Counted from the stretch's first letter, positions 22,215-35,985 are shown. The stretch is DNA of 64,000 nucleotides from Dictyophora rubrovolvata (GCA_029959195.1 CP114122.1:682001-746000); one strand, 5' to 3'. Numbers and translations are program-made. Notes: generated by a model from the letters alone, not told the origin.

Positions 22215-25200
22215 GGGAAAGGAGAAGACGTCGGAAGGTTGAGTGACATAGTAGGAGGATCTGAAATGATTTTCCCTGACTTTAGATAATGCACACATTT
22301 TTTAGCACTCACAAATGAATGAAAAGAAAATTAGTTTAACGACTTACTTTTATGTAATATTTCATGACTTCATATCGTTGAATACAATAATAACGGAATT
22401 TTATGATTCGCTAGACTAGAACTGAAATGAAAGATCTGTTTTACGTTTTTCTAAATGGGTGAAAAACATTTACTGGCAATAGCCGGGACTAAGCTCGATG
22501 GTGACCGCGCTTGAGGGGGGAGCACCGAATTCCCGGTTTATCACGGTAATATCCGGCATAACATTCTGTACTAAATATAGCCAACCTTGAACTTTTTTTT
22601 TTACTAACTCAGCTGAATAAGCTCTCGATCAGTGGTCCGCTTAGTTTTTTTTATTGTATGTGTCCCTTGCTCCAACGTCTCAATTTAGTTGAGAGATGAA
22701 AGGGAGGCCGACTTAAAAGTTCGCTTGATGGGATATATGTAAAGTCAATTTCTTTGGGGGGAATTAATGAACGTTTTGACAAAGTACCGGAAGTAAAATT
22801 GCTGCTTTGAAGTGAGGCTCGGTCTCATTTGTGTTGTCCCTTTCTGATCTTATTCTCTTCCGGTCTTTCAGACACGCTATAAAGCGATGCTAACACCGGT
22901 ATGACCTTAAAATATCTTTTGGCGAAGAATAGACGACGGGGAGTTCAATCGATGCCAGTAAAGATTCGGGTTTAGCGAGCATTGCTTCTTGAAATAGGAT
23001 ATGCCACCTGATTGTAACTTGAAGCATTCAGTTTAGATGACCAAATATTTGATCATGGGATAATTCTTTTTCTCTATTCAGCCACTCATTTGCCTTTAGG
23101 GTAATGGCCTGATGACGAACGAAGTTTCTGTTGGCGAGCTAACCGCTTGCGCATGCGTTTCATATCCTGGCATGCTTCTTTGGCTCGATTTCATCAATAC
23201 ACCCAATCTTCGGTGTTGGCAGTGGTTATCCGAGTGGGTTGAAATGTGGCAAAGGAGACATTAGCTCGATAACTTCCGGTATTTGGTAGTTATCGACCTT
23301 TGGGTTCAGTAGTTATGTATTTCCGAAAACGTGTACATGCGATATCTCCTAAGTAGTGCCTGCATTATGTATTCAAAACTACAGGGAGATACACTAATGC
23401 ATTTATTTAATCTTGAAAAAGAAGACGGTGCCTAATACACAGGCGCTGTATCTTTCATTTCACCAATGGGTAGGGTCAAACTGGCCATAGGTGCGAACTG
23501 ACTGGTGATCGGATCTCATTCATTTGATTCTGACACCATATACATATACAAATGACAAAATGCGATGGCATGTGATAGGGAGAGTTGGTCGTTTTTTTAA
23601 GTAATGTGCTCGTTCTCTCTTATCTCGCATCGTGACACTTGGAATTTATTATTGAAACCACGTCGCGGGCAGCTTTCTGTCCGATATAAGGCGGGTAATA
23701 TCAGCCAGCGAAAGGGAAAAAATAAAGCGGTTTGCTTCCGCCGTTGGTCATTTTAATTTGTGGATGTGACCGTCTTGAGTAAAGAAGAGGAGAGAGGAGA
23801 GGCCTTTCTCGCACAAAGATCCCTATGTGATTCGTTTGCAAACTGCAGCTGGGTCACCGAGAAAGCTCAGGCAACGAAGAGCTGCGGAATTCCATTTCAA
23901 ATGGCTCGAATCATAGCTATAGCGCTATGCTGCTTTTTCTCTTCCCTTTCGGAAATTTTTTGATGTGTAAAGTTTAAAGTATGTATGTTGCTTCTTGGAT
24001 TCTCAACCATCTTCCAAAAACATAATACTTCGTTTCTTCTTCTTTTTTTATGTGAAACTCTTTAACGGGCCGTGCGCATGCACATGTTGAATTTGATCCG
24101 TTGAGATTACGCAGGCAGTGAATTTTTTTTGTCTCCGATTCGGGCAATGTGCTTGATCTCCTATATCATAATACATATGACGAAAATGGGTACAGTTTTG
24201 TGAACGAAGTTTCATACACACCTTCGCTGATACCAGAACTGCGTTCTTGATACATAACATTGCGCGGCTGCCACCGCCATGTGAGACAAGGCTTTTATAA
24301 AATTACCCCGGACCATATCTTTGCACGTCTATATCCGTCGAAAAAATGCTCCGTTTGTGTGTAGTCCAAACATTTCAAATGCCAGTGCCTTTGCAACTCG
24401 GATGGGAGCCACGGCGTTTCCAACCCAAATAACTCTTTTGCGGTAATACCGCATTAACCTTGGCATCCATTGCAGCGCAGGGTCGCGTCCCCCATTGAGG
24501 ACTTCCAAACACTCAAATTGACCAGGTTCATTGGTCCCATTTGGCTCGCCGTCTTACTGCGGGACCATAATACAGGAGAGGAGAGTCGGAGGATTCAACC
24601 CCAACCGCGGCTTTGTAACATGTTAAGGACAAAATATGTGTGTAAAAGGATCCATCATGTCTTCAGGGTGCGCTTAGGGGCCAGATTGATTAGCAAAATT
24701 CTTGGAGGAGCACTGTATTTTAAAACTACCGTACCTCGGGCTCGGTGCCAGTGACCTTCATACATATGTACATACTTCGAATTGAGGCGGACAATAGCAG
24801 TTACTTAAAAAATAAAGTTTATATAGAATTTCCCTTTTTGGTAAAACGTAAGTGGGACAAATCGCCCCTCCGAAAATTCCGAAAAAAAAATTATGGCATA
24901 AAGGACCGCATATATGAACCTAGTTCAGGGAAGAAGCCAGACTTTGAAGGGACATCATGACGCATTTCTTCCACGGCCTTCCCAGCCATTGTTTCAAGAT
25001 GCGTAACTATAGAATTATCATGCCTACTACATAGTATGTAGTCCCAATTGTCATCAATCATCAGAGAAGTCACCAAGTTCTCCGCATCGTCGTCATTGCA
25101 ATTTTTTTCTTTGGGATTCTGTGAAGTCTGTGAAGGAAAAGGGGTTCAAAAGTGATCTTTTGATAGAAGGATCAAGAACGACGACACATGCTTCAAGTGA

Positions 25201-26258
25201 CAAGATATGATACTAATGTATCAAGAAGAAATAAATACATACATACTTGAAGAATCAATTAATCATAGCCCTGAGAGGGGTTTGTTTCCCTAACCGGTCC
25301 TAGATCATTTGTTCTAGACCGGATAGACGGTCGTGATTTGAATGGATTCTCAGCCGCGCCAGTAGAGTAATCCCCGTCTACTAGTCCTTACAAGGGCACA
25401 GTACATATGTGTAGATAACGGCATCGCGACGATTATAGAAAAGAAAGGTATATTCATAAACATCATCACCCACATGGGTTGTTCGGCCTCCGAATTCAAA
25501 TTCAATTGCCAATTCAAGAAGAAAGCATGCACCCTCTGAAAGAGACAGGATAGGTGAAGCAAGATGGAAACAAGGGCTTATCAGGCGTTATTCTAAAGGG
25601 GCACTGATTCAGAATGTTTTGTTTCATCAGGGCTCGAAACTGTCGAACAAGAACTTGTGTACTAATACTACCGTGACAGAACTACTACGCCATATATGAT
25701 GTTTCCTGAGCTTCCCGTTACGCCAAGACTCTAGACTTTTAAAGCTCGGGAAAATGCTGCTACAAACAAAATAAGCTCAAGGTTCAGTAGTGCTAGTGGT
25801 GACAGCGACCTGTCAAATTGAGCTTCTGAATTTTGGAAGGCGCCCCCTCCTCTCTCAAAAGTCGAGAAACTCTTCGCATGAGAAGTAATGTACAAATTAG
25901 AGATGAGTTATCGCCAAGCGCAAACGAACTACATGGGGTAATCTCTGCATGAAGTTCCAGCCCTTGCTGAGATGTTATCGTCGTGGGTGTTGCGTTCCAT
26001 ATCTAACGATGTCGGCCTTAACTTGAATTCGCTTCGAGAGGGCGACCATAATGTCAAGCGTTTAAATTGTTGTTTTTGATTAGGACCCACTGTGGGTGTT
26101 GCGACAAATCCGAGAAATGTCGTCGTCTTTTCTTTTACGCGTAATCTGGGGTGCAACCAATTTTAGCTCACGATTGATATTAGGCTCTCGACAATCTGCA
26201 TGGGATTGAGCTCCCTATTCCTTGACATTTAGTACGCATGCAGAAGAAACATGCCGGC
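22215..26258. other. gene-poor region, first part
   Basis: About 4 kb after CSE1 contain only short open frames without family resemblance or coherent splicing. An imperfect inverted repeat built on CCGGTC-CTAGA and TCTAGACCGG lies at about 25293-25322. I see no reverse transcriptase, transposase, or long terminal repeats. It may be relic transposon sequence too degraded to recognise. Confidence 0.35.
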
Positions 26259-26283
26259 ATGTATGTATGTATGTATGTATGTA
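26259..26283. repeat. (GTAT)n microsatellite
   Basis: About six uninterrupted GTAT units follow GGCAT. It is an ordinary simple repeat, likely to vary in length between strains. Confidence 0.9.
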
Positions 26284-28793
26284 GTACAGAGGTTCAGTGC
26301 AACGTTCTAGACGCCCTCCGGTTATCTTATTAGTCGAAATTTCACGCACATATATCGAAGGATGATCTCAAGCACGAGATCTCTCACACATGCACCTGTC
26401 TCGGTCATTTCTGTCGAATGATATCTTTACAGGAGATTTCCCTTGCTACTCGGGGTTATTTAATTATCACAGGGGCAAGGGACGTCGTGAACATAATTCA
26501 AGTGTTTATTAGAGGTTACTATAAGAGTGATCTGCACACGGTTAGTTCGATGTGAAGGTTCTTTTCCATTCCCTGCACGAGAATTTTTCAGGCAAAACAG
26601 TAGGGCCGCTCGCTTCGAATTTTGATATCGGCGTTTTCGTGTTACTGATATACTGAAAAGCTCCAGACTATTTGGACTTGACGGTAACCTAAGTAAAGTA
26701 AATGTTTCTGTCCGCACAAGGAAAAGTTGGATTGATTTTCTACTAGGACTAGTAGTAACCACGAGTTGTCAATCAATCGTCTTCATTTTGCTCAACTTAC
26801 CTCATTTTCTGAGTCCCTTCCGCGCGCTCAGTATTGTCATTTAATGTTTATCCTTAGGAAGTTCAGGGCCGGAATCCCGAAAACGGGTGTTTATTGCATA
26901 GCGAAGAACACCAAAAGAACACCAAAGGTCCTCCACGCCCCTCGCGAATTGGTTCTGAGAGGGTGACTAGAAGAAATAGGGGACAGACTCGATTACTTTG
27001 TCACAGTTCTTTAGGAAAACGAAAGGCATGCTTGTCAGGGTCAATGCAGGCGGCTTTCAACCCACTGCGATGGATCCGAAATCGACCTTTTTTTTCTCAC
27101 TGGCAATTTACAGTTGATGGTAATGGTGGAGGAGGAATCCAACAAACACTTGGGAAGGTTACTAAATGGTAGGTAGAAGACTGGAGTATCCAATGAACTA
27201 TCCAATTCTTGTTTCAGAGTAAATTCGTCTTACTCACGCGAAGGTACCGATTGGTTTCGAAGGTGCAGGACCGGTCCAGTGTGAAGGTCAGCGCGACGAT
27301 TTAGAAGGATTTCGCGTGTGTGTTCTCTCAATCAAGCACGGACTGATTAGTACTATACGGCAAACAATGGTGTTCCAAACTAACGGCAAGGAGTTACATA
27401 ATTTTCCAGCGCTGAGAGGGAGCGGAGCGAGTTAGGATTGGAAATGCTACTCGGGCCGGGTGGCCGCTTCTGTCCTATTGAAATTGGACTTCGGACTCTG
27501 GAGAGCTTAGAGGCAAGGAGAGAACCAGGTGCCTTTCGGGTAGTAAAAAATAATTATTCTTTTGATTGCCAAGTTGATGGACTTCGCGATGCTTTTCTCG
27601 AGCGTATGTACATGCAGCATGACTTGTCTGCCAAGACTAGAAGGAAAGTGCATAAAGTGCGTGTTGAATGGATTCGGCTAAGGTGTAGACGTTTAAAACT
27701 TAACCGCGTCAGAAGAATGTTGCCTCGTTTGAATGGCTACGACGTGTGCGTGACCGATAGGGTTCTCATGAGGAAGCGTCGGATGGACAAGCAGAACCCA
27801 GAACAAAGCTGGAGCTGGAAAAGATCTGGAAGTATGCAACACTATTATTGGTACTGTTAACGTAATTACATATTTAAACGAACACGGACAGTGATGTGTA
27901 TTGCTTACCATCCCTTCGCTGGAGCCGCAATCCATCCAATTTCCAAAACACCCGCATATTTATATCAAGGTTTTGTTTTTGTTTGTTATTTAGTTTTAGT
28001 AAAAAAAAGGCACCCTAAAAATAATCGGTTATTTAAACTGTCTGGACGCGTGTAAGAGTTTGTTTTGTTGACATTACTTTTATGCGACGATTTTTAGACT
28101 CATCAGCCACCTTTCGTCCGTTCTTTTTTTTTGTGCGTATAGGAACTCGCCCTTTCAATACGACACGATACGATAAGGCACGGTTATGTAACGAGAACAT
28201 CTACTAAAACAGTCCAGCAGCCATGCATTTCCTGAGCGGACCATGAGAATAAAAATGCAAACGGCTTAAGACAAGTGCCGAATGCGGTAGACGAATTGCG
28301 AATACATAGACTATTTTGATAGCAGATCTGAGATAAGAGAATGGAGATGAGGAGAAGACCCTCTCTACGTACTTTATTAGAATTATGTTGAGCTGAATTG
28401 AATATAAATAAAAATAATAATTCAAGTAGGTCCCTACATTAATGGATTTAATATTTTTTAATTTCTCTCAGAGCTGTTGCTACGGGGAAAGGACCCCGAG
28501 CGCTGCGGGGACGAGATGAATGGAGGGCCTACTCTATTCAGGCGGAGCCGTAATCTTGTATCCGTGACAGCGTGACTAATCCGCTAGTGTCGGAGTTTAT
28601 TTCGCTTACGGCTTCCTGTCTCTGTCATAATATCATTTTTGAGTCCGTCCGCGTTGGCCTTTCCTTTCCTCTCTGCCTCGTCCTTTATATAAGTCCCTTC
28701 CTTTCCCTTCCCCCTCCTCCTCTTCCTCCCGTTTATCTCTCCGTTCTCTTTCGCCCTCCACCTCCACTTGCGTTTTTTTGTTTCAAGCACACC
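26284..28793. other. gene-poor region, second part, with unassigned frame
   Basis: A plus-strand open frame at 27418-27860, preceded by a plausible TTTTCCAG acceptor, encodes about 147 residues. It is very basic and Arg-rich in its second half (for example RLRCRRLKLNRVRRM). I cannot link upstream exons convincingly or name a family, so it may be a decayed gene. The last part (28640-28790) is a pyrimidine-rich tract directly ahead of the zinc-finger start, a typical fungal core promoter. Confidence 0.3.
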
Positions 28794-30778
28794 ATGCAAA
28801 GTAGCATGGAGGGCTCGTACTGGCCTACGACCGATATGGAATTCCAACCCCAGATCCACACATCTAATCACGGCGACCTGCAAAATTCAGGGGAAATAGT
28901 GGATCCTTGGAATACTAATGCCCAACATCAACATCAACAACAACAACAACAACAACGACAATGTAGGTTCTGACTAACGGCATATTTACGTGCTCGACTT
29001 GCTCATTACACCTCTTTTATATAGCCGCTATCACTCACCTCCCACAACCTTTCGATATGGAAGCCTCGAGCTCTTATGCACCCCCTTCATTACCCTCTGC
29101 TATGTCGACGACACACTATCAAACAGATCCCTCTTACTCTTACCCGCATTTTCCCACAAATCACGCCGATAACTATGTCTACGATGTTCAACAAAATTCC
29201 CCCGCTCCGACAATGAATTATGCTCACAGCCGCTTCAACCTAGCACCATTACCTTCGAATATTCCCGCTAATCTTCCTCACATGATCGATGAGGACCACC
29301 GCGTTGGTCTGTCCGAACCATGGTCCGAGGCCGGTATGAGGGATATGGAAGCCTTTGAACGACTGTGCTCCGGCACGAATCAATTCATACGCAGGAGGAA
29401 ACCCCGAAAGCCAAACGCGAAGCCCATTGACGGGATGCCACCAAATCCCTCAACCGGCGCCGCCGAACCACCACCAACAGTCAGTGATCAGTCATTTATG
29501 ACGGTCCAGGACGGAAAGACTGGGTGCTCTTCACATGTTACGGTTCCCAACACGATGGGAAACCAAACTGATGGAGAACTCGTGAAACCCGAGTACACTA
29601 CTAATCCCGAGCCTATCGTTCCCTATATTCCCTCTAGTGAACCACAATACTCAGACTCAGTACCGCCGGCAGAGTATTCGTCCATAATGACCTATCCTTC
29701 AGCCTCTATTCACCACCAAAGTGACCTCGCGTCGTCCGCAGCAAGTACCATGTCATCCCCACTTTCGGAGCCGGTTGGCTTTTCACCCGTGGCAACCAGT
29801 TCAATGTCCCCACCTTTACCTCCTATGACAGTCCCATCTCAATCGCCTGCTTCTCTTTCTCCCACTACCACTCGTCCCACAGTGCGACACGCTAATATTC
29901 TTCCAGCGCCTTCGAATCGCTCTAGCTCTACCTTGACAATTGATACAGGGCTAACCATCCGTCAGAAGCGGAACGTATCTAAATCGCTTCTGGTTGGAAA
30001 CAGCCCGGACACTTTGAATGATACCAGTTACCAGTCCGGTAAAAAAAAATCTTTCCTTCTTTTCTCTAGTGTCCGTTAACCTATGTTTTTTTCTGATAGG
30101 GACAAATGCGTCTACTGTCGGCTCGAGCAGTAAATCTCCCATTCTGAACGGACCGGTACCTGGCAGCTCGCAAGCTCGAACTACACCTTCAGGCAGCGGC
30201 GGCGCTAGTGAATCTTCAAAGTCTGCTTCCAGGTCTCGGCGCAGTGGCTCTAATAAGTCTAACAACCCAGCCGCCGTAACTCCTGACCCACCAAGCGCTC
30301 TCGAGCATAAACTTACGGAAACGTATAGTATTCCAACGGCCGACTTGGACTCGTTCTTTCAACAATCTGAACAAGGATGTATCGGTGGACGAAGAGCCTG
30401 GATGTGTCCAAGGTGTAGAAAGGCCGTGAGAAAACAAGATCGAGCAAGCCATAAGCTCAGTCACGAAGGTAAAAAGAGATATGATTGCGCATGGTAAGCT
30501 CCTCTTGCGTACTATTCTACTAAATTATATTATCCTGTTCTAAATCGTTTTCTTACATAGCGGAAAACAGTTTGGGAGACCACAAGATGCGGACCGTCAT
30601 ATGCGTGAACAGGCGCCTTGTGCAAGATGGTCCGTCTTTTTTTCTAAGATAATTTTCTTTCTTTTCCTTTTAACGGGGACACTTTTTTCACAGTCCAGGA
30701 AAGATGGGTCGTTATGGTAAAGACGGCTTGTGTTCCGCTTGCGTTACGGAGATCGAGCAGGGCATTGGAGTAAGTTGA
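28794..30778 (+). CDS. C2H2-type zinc-finger protein (paralogue 3)
   Basis: Five exons join in frame: 28794-28962, 29025-30038, 30100-30493, 30561-30629 and 30694-30778, giving 576 residues. Exon 1 ends in a Gln/His run (about ten CAA/CAT codons). The large middle is Ser/Pro/Thr-rich and probably disordered. The C-terminus has C-x2-C-x11-H-x3-H (WMCPRCRKAV), then C-x-C-x12-H-x6-C (YDCACGKQFG to EQAPC), then CPGKMGRYGKDGLCSAC. The two C-terminal introns split Cys codons at the same places as in the 11-12 kb gene, and GRxGxxGxC is shared at the end. It is therefore a longer paralogue of that gene. A transcription factor is likely. Target and signal are unknown. It has a pyrimidine-rich promoter just upstream. 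Confidence 0.8.
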
Positions 30779-33700
30779 AAAGCTGGCGTGGACCCTCTAA
30801 ATTCTTTTGTACTACTTCAAAAAGGTGGATACCTCTATTCTTCTGTATTTTTTACTATTGTTATTCTCTCCCTTTTTCCCCAAATGTTTTCTATTTTTAT
30901 TCATCCATTTGACTTACCTTAGATCCACCTTTATACTTGATTGTTTTTTCTCCCTCCTGTCCCTGGTGTCATGTCTCTCATCATGTTGGGACGTGCTCCG
31001 GTTGAAACGAGATGAAAACTTGTCAGCTTTTTTTCCTTCTTCTTTGAATTCGTCTGAAACGACCGTCCCCACCACACCTCTTGCTACTTGTTTACGACAT
31101 ATGCTTGCTTTTTTCTCCCGATCATCGCTTCTGGAGTTGTTGGTCCATTCATCGTCCTCTTTTTCCTTTTAAACCCAAGTTGCCCATGTCCTTGCTTCTG
31201 ATTCATTGTCTTTCTGAGTCTCGTTTTACCCGTATGCCCATGCTCGTACCCGTACTCGTATTCCCTTTTGACAAGCCTTGTTTATTTTCTTTTCTTGCTC
31301 TGCTCTTCATAATCTACTGCTTCTACCGCTAATCCTAACTGCCTAACTGCATGATAATCTTTTTTCTTTTTTCTCTCGTGTAACATACGTCTATTGACCT
31401 TGTCACTGCTCTGATTCTACTTCTTCAAAAACCGTGTACATTCCGCTCATGTCTTTTCTTGTAAGATGCTTGTTCGTCTGTTTAATTTCCATCTCTTTCT
31501 TTGTTTTCATTTCTCTTTTTTAATTTTGTGCATTTACGTAGGCGTCTTGTTTTCACACCATTTTTGCATTCGATATATTGAAGTTTTTTTTTTGGTCGTG
31601 ATTATGGTTGGGAAATTTGTGCTACATATGAATCGGCGGTTTCGTGTTTATCGATCCAGGTCCATCCGGGACCATAGGTTAATATCAACAGAACACCAGA
31701 AGTCTTTACGTAGATTTCGGTTCCTTGATGTTGTCTGCAGTCTAGCATTTGATCTGTCCCTGTGATCTTTTGATCTGAGTGGTTGCTTATACATAGCAAG
31801 ACTCGGACACTAAGGCCGCCGGCGAATTATCGTGCTATGTACATATACATATGCATACATAGTTGATGTGTCAATTTGTGAGTAAGCTTAAAAAAAACGT
31901 TAAAATTGACTGCTGTGGTACAAAGTTTTTTTCCACACAAAGTCGAGCGGGATTACTTAAGTTTGGTACTACATACTCAAACCTTCAACGGGCTTAGTGA
32001 TCCTGACCATGTGTGCACTGACAGAATTGACCGGCTTTTTGATTGCAGAGGGTTTGCGGTGGCTGAAGGATGAGTGCGTGTGTATGTACATATGTATATA
32101 TGTAATAGACCGGCGAATGCATGTGCGAGGCGATCAGGAGAACAGCTTTTTTTTATTATATAGTAATTATGGAGGCGCGTGTTAATTCGCCGTCGGGTAT
32201 GAAATCGAATTCAGTGGCGATACTGTGTATGCGATTAGGAAAATTAATGCCATGTGAACAGCCCGAGGATCAAAAAAAAAAAGATAGAGCACCTTTTCAT
32301 AACCCTGCCTATGTCCAATGCTTCGATGTACTATGTACCACCATACGATTGTAAATCCGAAAAAATCCCTCCGGTCTGATCCCAAATGAAAGGGAGAAAC
32401 CGCAAAATCGACCCGAATACCATTTACAAGCTGCTTTGAGATGGAAAGGGCTACTACGGATGCACATACGTAATGCATTAATGCGTGGATATTCCCTACC
32501 CAGAGTCCTGATTAGTGGCCATGCAAGCCACGTCTAGATGAAAAAGGTTTCAGCAATTGGAAATGACATTGATGTGAACAGAAGTTTACCATGTATTCAC
32601 TTGATAAGCATTTGAGCTTTGAACCCTCTTTTTTTTTCGCTCCGAACTCTTGGGGAGTGGTGCCTCTGCCAAGTTCGCAACTAACATAAGATATTGTGGT
32701 GACGTCAAGGAATAAGTAATTATTTGATATGACGATATTATCCAACGTAAAAAAAAAAAGCTCACCAGCCATATTAGGCGTTAAAACGTCGAACGGACTG
32801 TGGATAATGTCAAACTGGTTGAACTAGAAATCATTAGTAATTTGAATTAGTCACTAATCGGACTTGTGATCGGGATTGGACCCTGTCCGACGGATACCGC
32901 AGTCAGAAATAAAATAACAGAAACTGCCGATAAGGACAAAGATATTATTGACAGCCGCACGCATAATGAGTCGTTTTGAGAGCTTGAAGATTTCTGTGGA
33001 TATGTGACAAGCATGTGTGACCTTTATTTTTACAAATAATACGCGTCAATGTCAGCAGCTTTGACTAGGAAGAGGTCCAAGAATGTGAGTTCCAACCCGT
33101 TAGGTGTTGTCTTTTCCCGTATTTTGCATGAACTAAATAATAATTTTTGGAATTTTCAAGTGTGTAAAATATGAGTAAAAGCTCCTACTTATTCATTGAT
33201 TCAGGTTCCGATAATAAATGAGGGGTACAATGTAAGTCGGTCCTTTAGTTTTATAAACTGAAATGAAAATAGAACTTTGACCTGTCATATTGACAGTAAG
33301 CCATACACCAAACCATATCAAAGAATTAAAGGCCATTAAACAACAACAAATTTTGGTTACTGAAGATTCCATGTTGAAATGATATTAACCAAATGCCCAA
33401 TAAAAATCCCTCGCCTCTGCGGTTTCCCGAAACACGGACATGTACTAGGTGTGATTATTTTTGAGGAAGGTTCCTATAGGTTTGCCTAAATCTTCCCCTT
33501 CCTTTGGCGAGTCTTGAGTGGTTCGTCTAACTTAATCCTTATCAAGAACCAATGGATTTTTCACCCTTGTAATTAGGCGGAGATGTGAGGTGAGGTGAGG
33601 TCGAAAACTTTATTGACAGCACTCATACCTCGCTTTGGTCACTGCTGTCAGATTTATCGACTCCACAGGCAAATTACTAGGGACTAGGATGAGCCCCCGT

Positions 33701-34590
33701 GTTAAGGCACGTTATTTAGTTGGATTCCGAATAGGCGGCGACATCTTTTATGCTATCTGCATACCCCTTTTCTCTGGAACAAGTTGCCTTTGCTAAATTT
33801 ACCTCTGCAGTAAACATTACGTTCTAGTTTCCCTCACCAAATTGACTATAACGGTTTTCACTTCTTTATCCGTCTTATTACTAATTCAAGATTGACTCAC
33901 CCACGCTTTCTTCTTCAAAAAAATAAATAAACGGGAGTGTTGTCAACGTAAACTTCTTCGATCGCTAGAAGAGAAGCCCTTGTTCTCCAAAGCCAAAAAC
34001 TCAGTACCAGTATTCAGCCGAAGTCATTTCTTAGCGAGGGAGTTCGTCCGTTGCCACAAGCATCTTCGCCTAACATTTATGGTCTTCCCATGAGCGAGAA
34101 CAGTTAAATGTTTATTGGCTTGTCGGGGATTAAGATGCTCAACTTATTCGATGTTGTAATACATCCTTTTTTCTTCGAAGACGGCTGTCACTAATAAGCT
34201 ACGATCGCCTCATGGCTTGTTATCATCGGTTCCCTTCCAATGGTACCACCTTATTGAAATTAGGTGCATCGTTCTTGGAGCGATAGATTGTCGTCGCTTT
34301 TCGGAGAAGCGGCTTGTTCAGTGCACTTGGCTATCAGAAACGAGGCTAAGAAGACATCGACATTTTAGTTAGTAGGTAATTTATCTCAAAAGATTTATCG
34401 TCTCATGATCCTATTCCGTTTTACCAGTAGTTCACCTTGCCACACGAACTACAACGAGTTGATATTTTTTGTATATCACGTGTTGAAAATGACCCAATGT
34501 GAACGGAAATTATTTAAGTAACGGCCCGCTGGCTCCTTCTCCGACACTATCATTATCAATCTTTGCCTCTATCCGAGTTCATCTTTTAAA
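30779..34590. other. gene-poor 3.8 kb
   Basis: The first 0.7 kb is strongly pyrimidine-rich on the plus strand, and its long hydrophobic frames (for example 30807-31172) look like composition effects. Short alternating TA/CA runs occur near 31843-31862 and 32086-32104. A GTGAGGTGAGGTGAGG-like short repeat lies at about 33586-33600. I find no supported gene or RNA. Confidence 0.4.
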
Positions 34591-35985
34591 ATGGCTACAA
34601 TTCATTCTGTTAAACGAGCAAATAGCCATCTAGCATGGGATAACAGGCTTGTCTCATCTTTTTTCGGGGTCTACTTTATGCTCATTATCAAACCAATAAA
34701 TAAATAGCATCCCACCCGTATTGACCGTTCAAACAGGCGATATCGTAGACTTCGACTGTTTAGACGCTAGTAATGGACAGATAACCGAATCCTCTACTGT
34801 AGAAACGTTATCGCGGCTTATTTTTACTCAATTGGATCAAGTAAACGGACCGGTATATGTGACCAACGCGGAACCAGGTGATACGCTTGAAGTGGAAATT
34901 CTGTCCATCGAAACAGCAGAATGGGGTTGGACTGGGATTTTACCTGGTTTTGGTCTATTGCATGATGAATACTCGGCTTCTACTCTGAAAATTTGGAAGA
35001 TTGATACTGAGAAAGGCGTGGCTTGGTTCAATGACTCTATCTGCATTCCAGTGCGGCCTTTTGCAGGTGAAATGGGGGTTGCTCCAGGCACTCCTGGACC
35101 TCATCCGACGATCCCTCCTTATAAAACCGGTGTATGTTTTTTCAAATTCCTTGTGCCACATATACATACGTAGGACAATAGTGACTTGTTTTATCTAGGG
35201 TAATATTGATACGAAACATTTGACTTGTGGTGCGAAACTCTACCTTCCTGTGGAGGTGTCTGGTGCACTGTTTTCTATGGGCGTTCGTCTTTCTCCCCAT
35301 AGCAAAGTAGTTTCTGAGCCATAAGCAAATATACAGGACGGACATGCTGCTCAGGGAGATGGAGGTAATTTCTCTCGCATATTGTCTTTAATGATCTGGT
35401 ATTCAAGCCGGTATCTACAGAAATTTGCGGTATGCTTGTTTTTCCCTTCCCAATAGGTAAAGTTATGTCATTGCTAACTGGGTTGACAGGAACTGCGATT
35501 GAAACACCCATAAGAACACGCGTCCGTTTGACTGTTCTCAAGGACAAAAAACCTTATGTAAAAACACCCCATTTCTACACGCCTCCAATCACAACGAATG
35601 GGGAACAGTACTATACAACCACCGGCGTAGGGCCAGGTAGGGAGCCGTAAGAATATTTTCTCTGGAACTAGTTTTGATGCCTAGGGCAGACATGCGTGAA
35701 GCAACACGAGAGGCAGCGCGCGCGATGATTCAGTATCTCCAGATTGAACATGGTTTGAGTCGAGAGGATGCATATATGCTATGTAGTGTTGTGGGTGATT
35801 TGAGGTTACATGAAGTGGTATGTTTGATATTGGGTATATTTACAAGAATCCTTTAATAAACAAAACTTTAGGTTGATATGCCGAACTATGTGGTATGTAT
35901 GCAGTCTCTCTGTTAGTCGATGACTCACTGGTATCATTGCCCATAGGTCGGAATGATGATGCCAAAATCAATATTCGCGAAATAG
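34591..35985 (+). CDS. acetamidase/formamidase (FmdA/AmdA family)
   Basis: The enzyme hydrolyses formamide or short-chain amides to ammonia and the acid, a nitrogen-scavenging role. Nine exons join in frame: 34591-34646, 34708-35131, 35199-35282, 35337-35364, 35421-35429, 35490-35636, 35690-35817, 35872-35892 and 35947-35985, giving 311 residues. Family landmarks are HLAWDN near the start, GPVYVTNAEPGDTLEVEI, WGWTGILPGFGLL, AGEMGVAPGTPG, GGNIDTKHLTCG, GDGHAAQGDGE, and AYMLCSVVGDLRLHEVVDMPN. The fifth exon is only 9 nt long. The first intron needs a GC donor (ACAG|GCTTGT) to reach the conserved frame. The C-terminus (MMMPKSIFAK) is short. Weak donors GTTCGT and GTATGC are used. It is followed by a decayed dehydrogenase copy. 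Confidence 0.92.
34647..34707 (+). other. candidate GC-AG intron
   Basis: Only exon ending AACAG|GCTTGT keeps phase with the acceptor AAATAG|C and restores the conserved SIPPVLTV reading. Every nearby GT donor gives the wrong frame. Confidence 0.55.

Noticed and set aside
17650-27600. Possible tRNA T-arm-like sequence (GGGTTCGAAACC) near 17605-17620
   Set aside because: The flanks do not form a five-base T stem, and no acceptor or anticodon stem fits around it on either strand.
22215-28793. A retrotransposon in the large gene-poor tract
   Set aside because: I found no reverse transcriptase, integrase or protease motifs, and no pair of direct terminal repeats.
30807-31332. Long hydrophobic open frames after the third zinc-finger gene
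   Set aside because: They follow from a pyrimidine-rich tract (Phe/Leu/Ser codons), overlap each other in several frames and have no family pattern.
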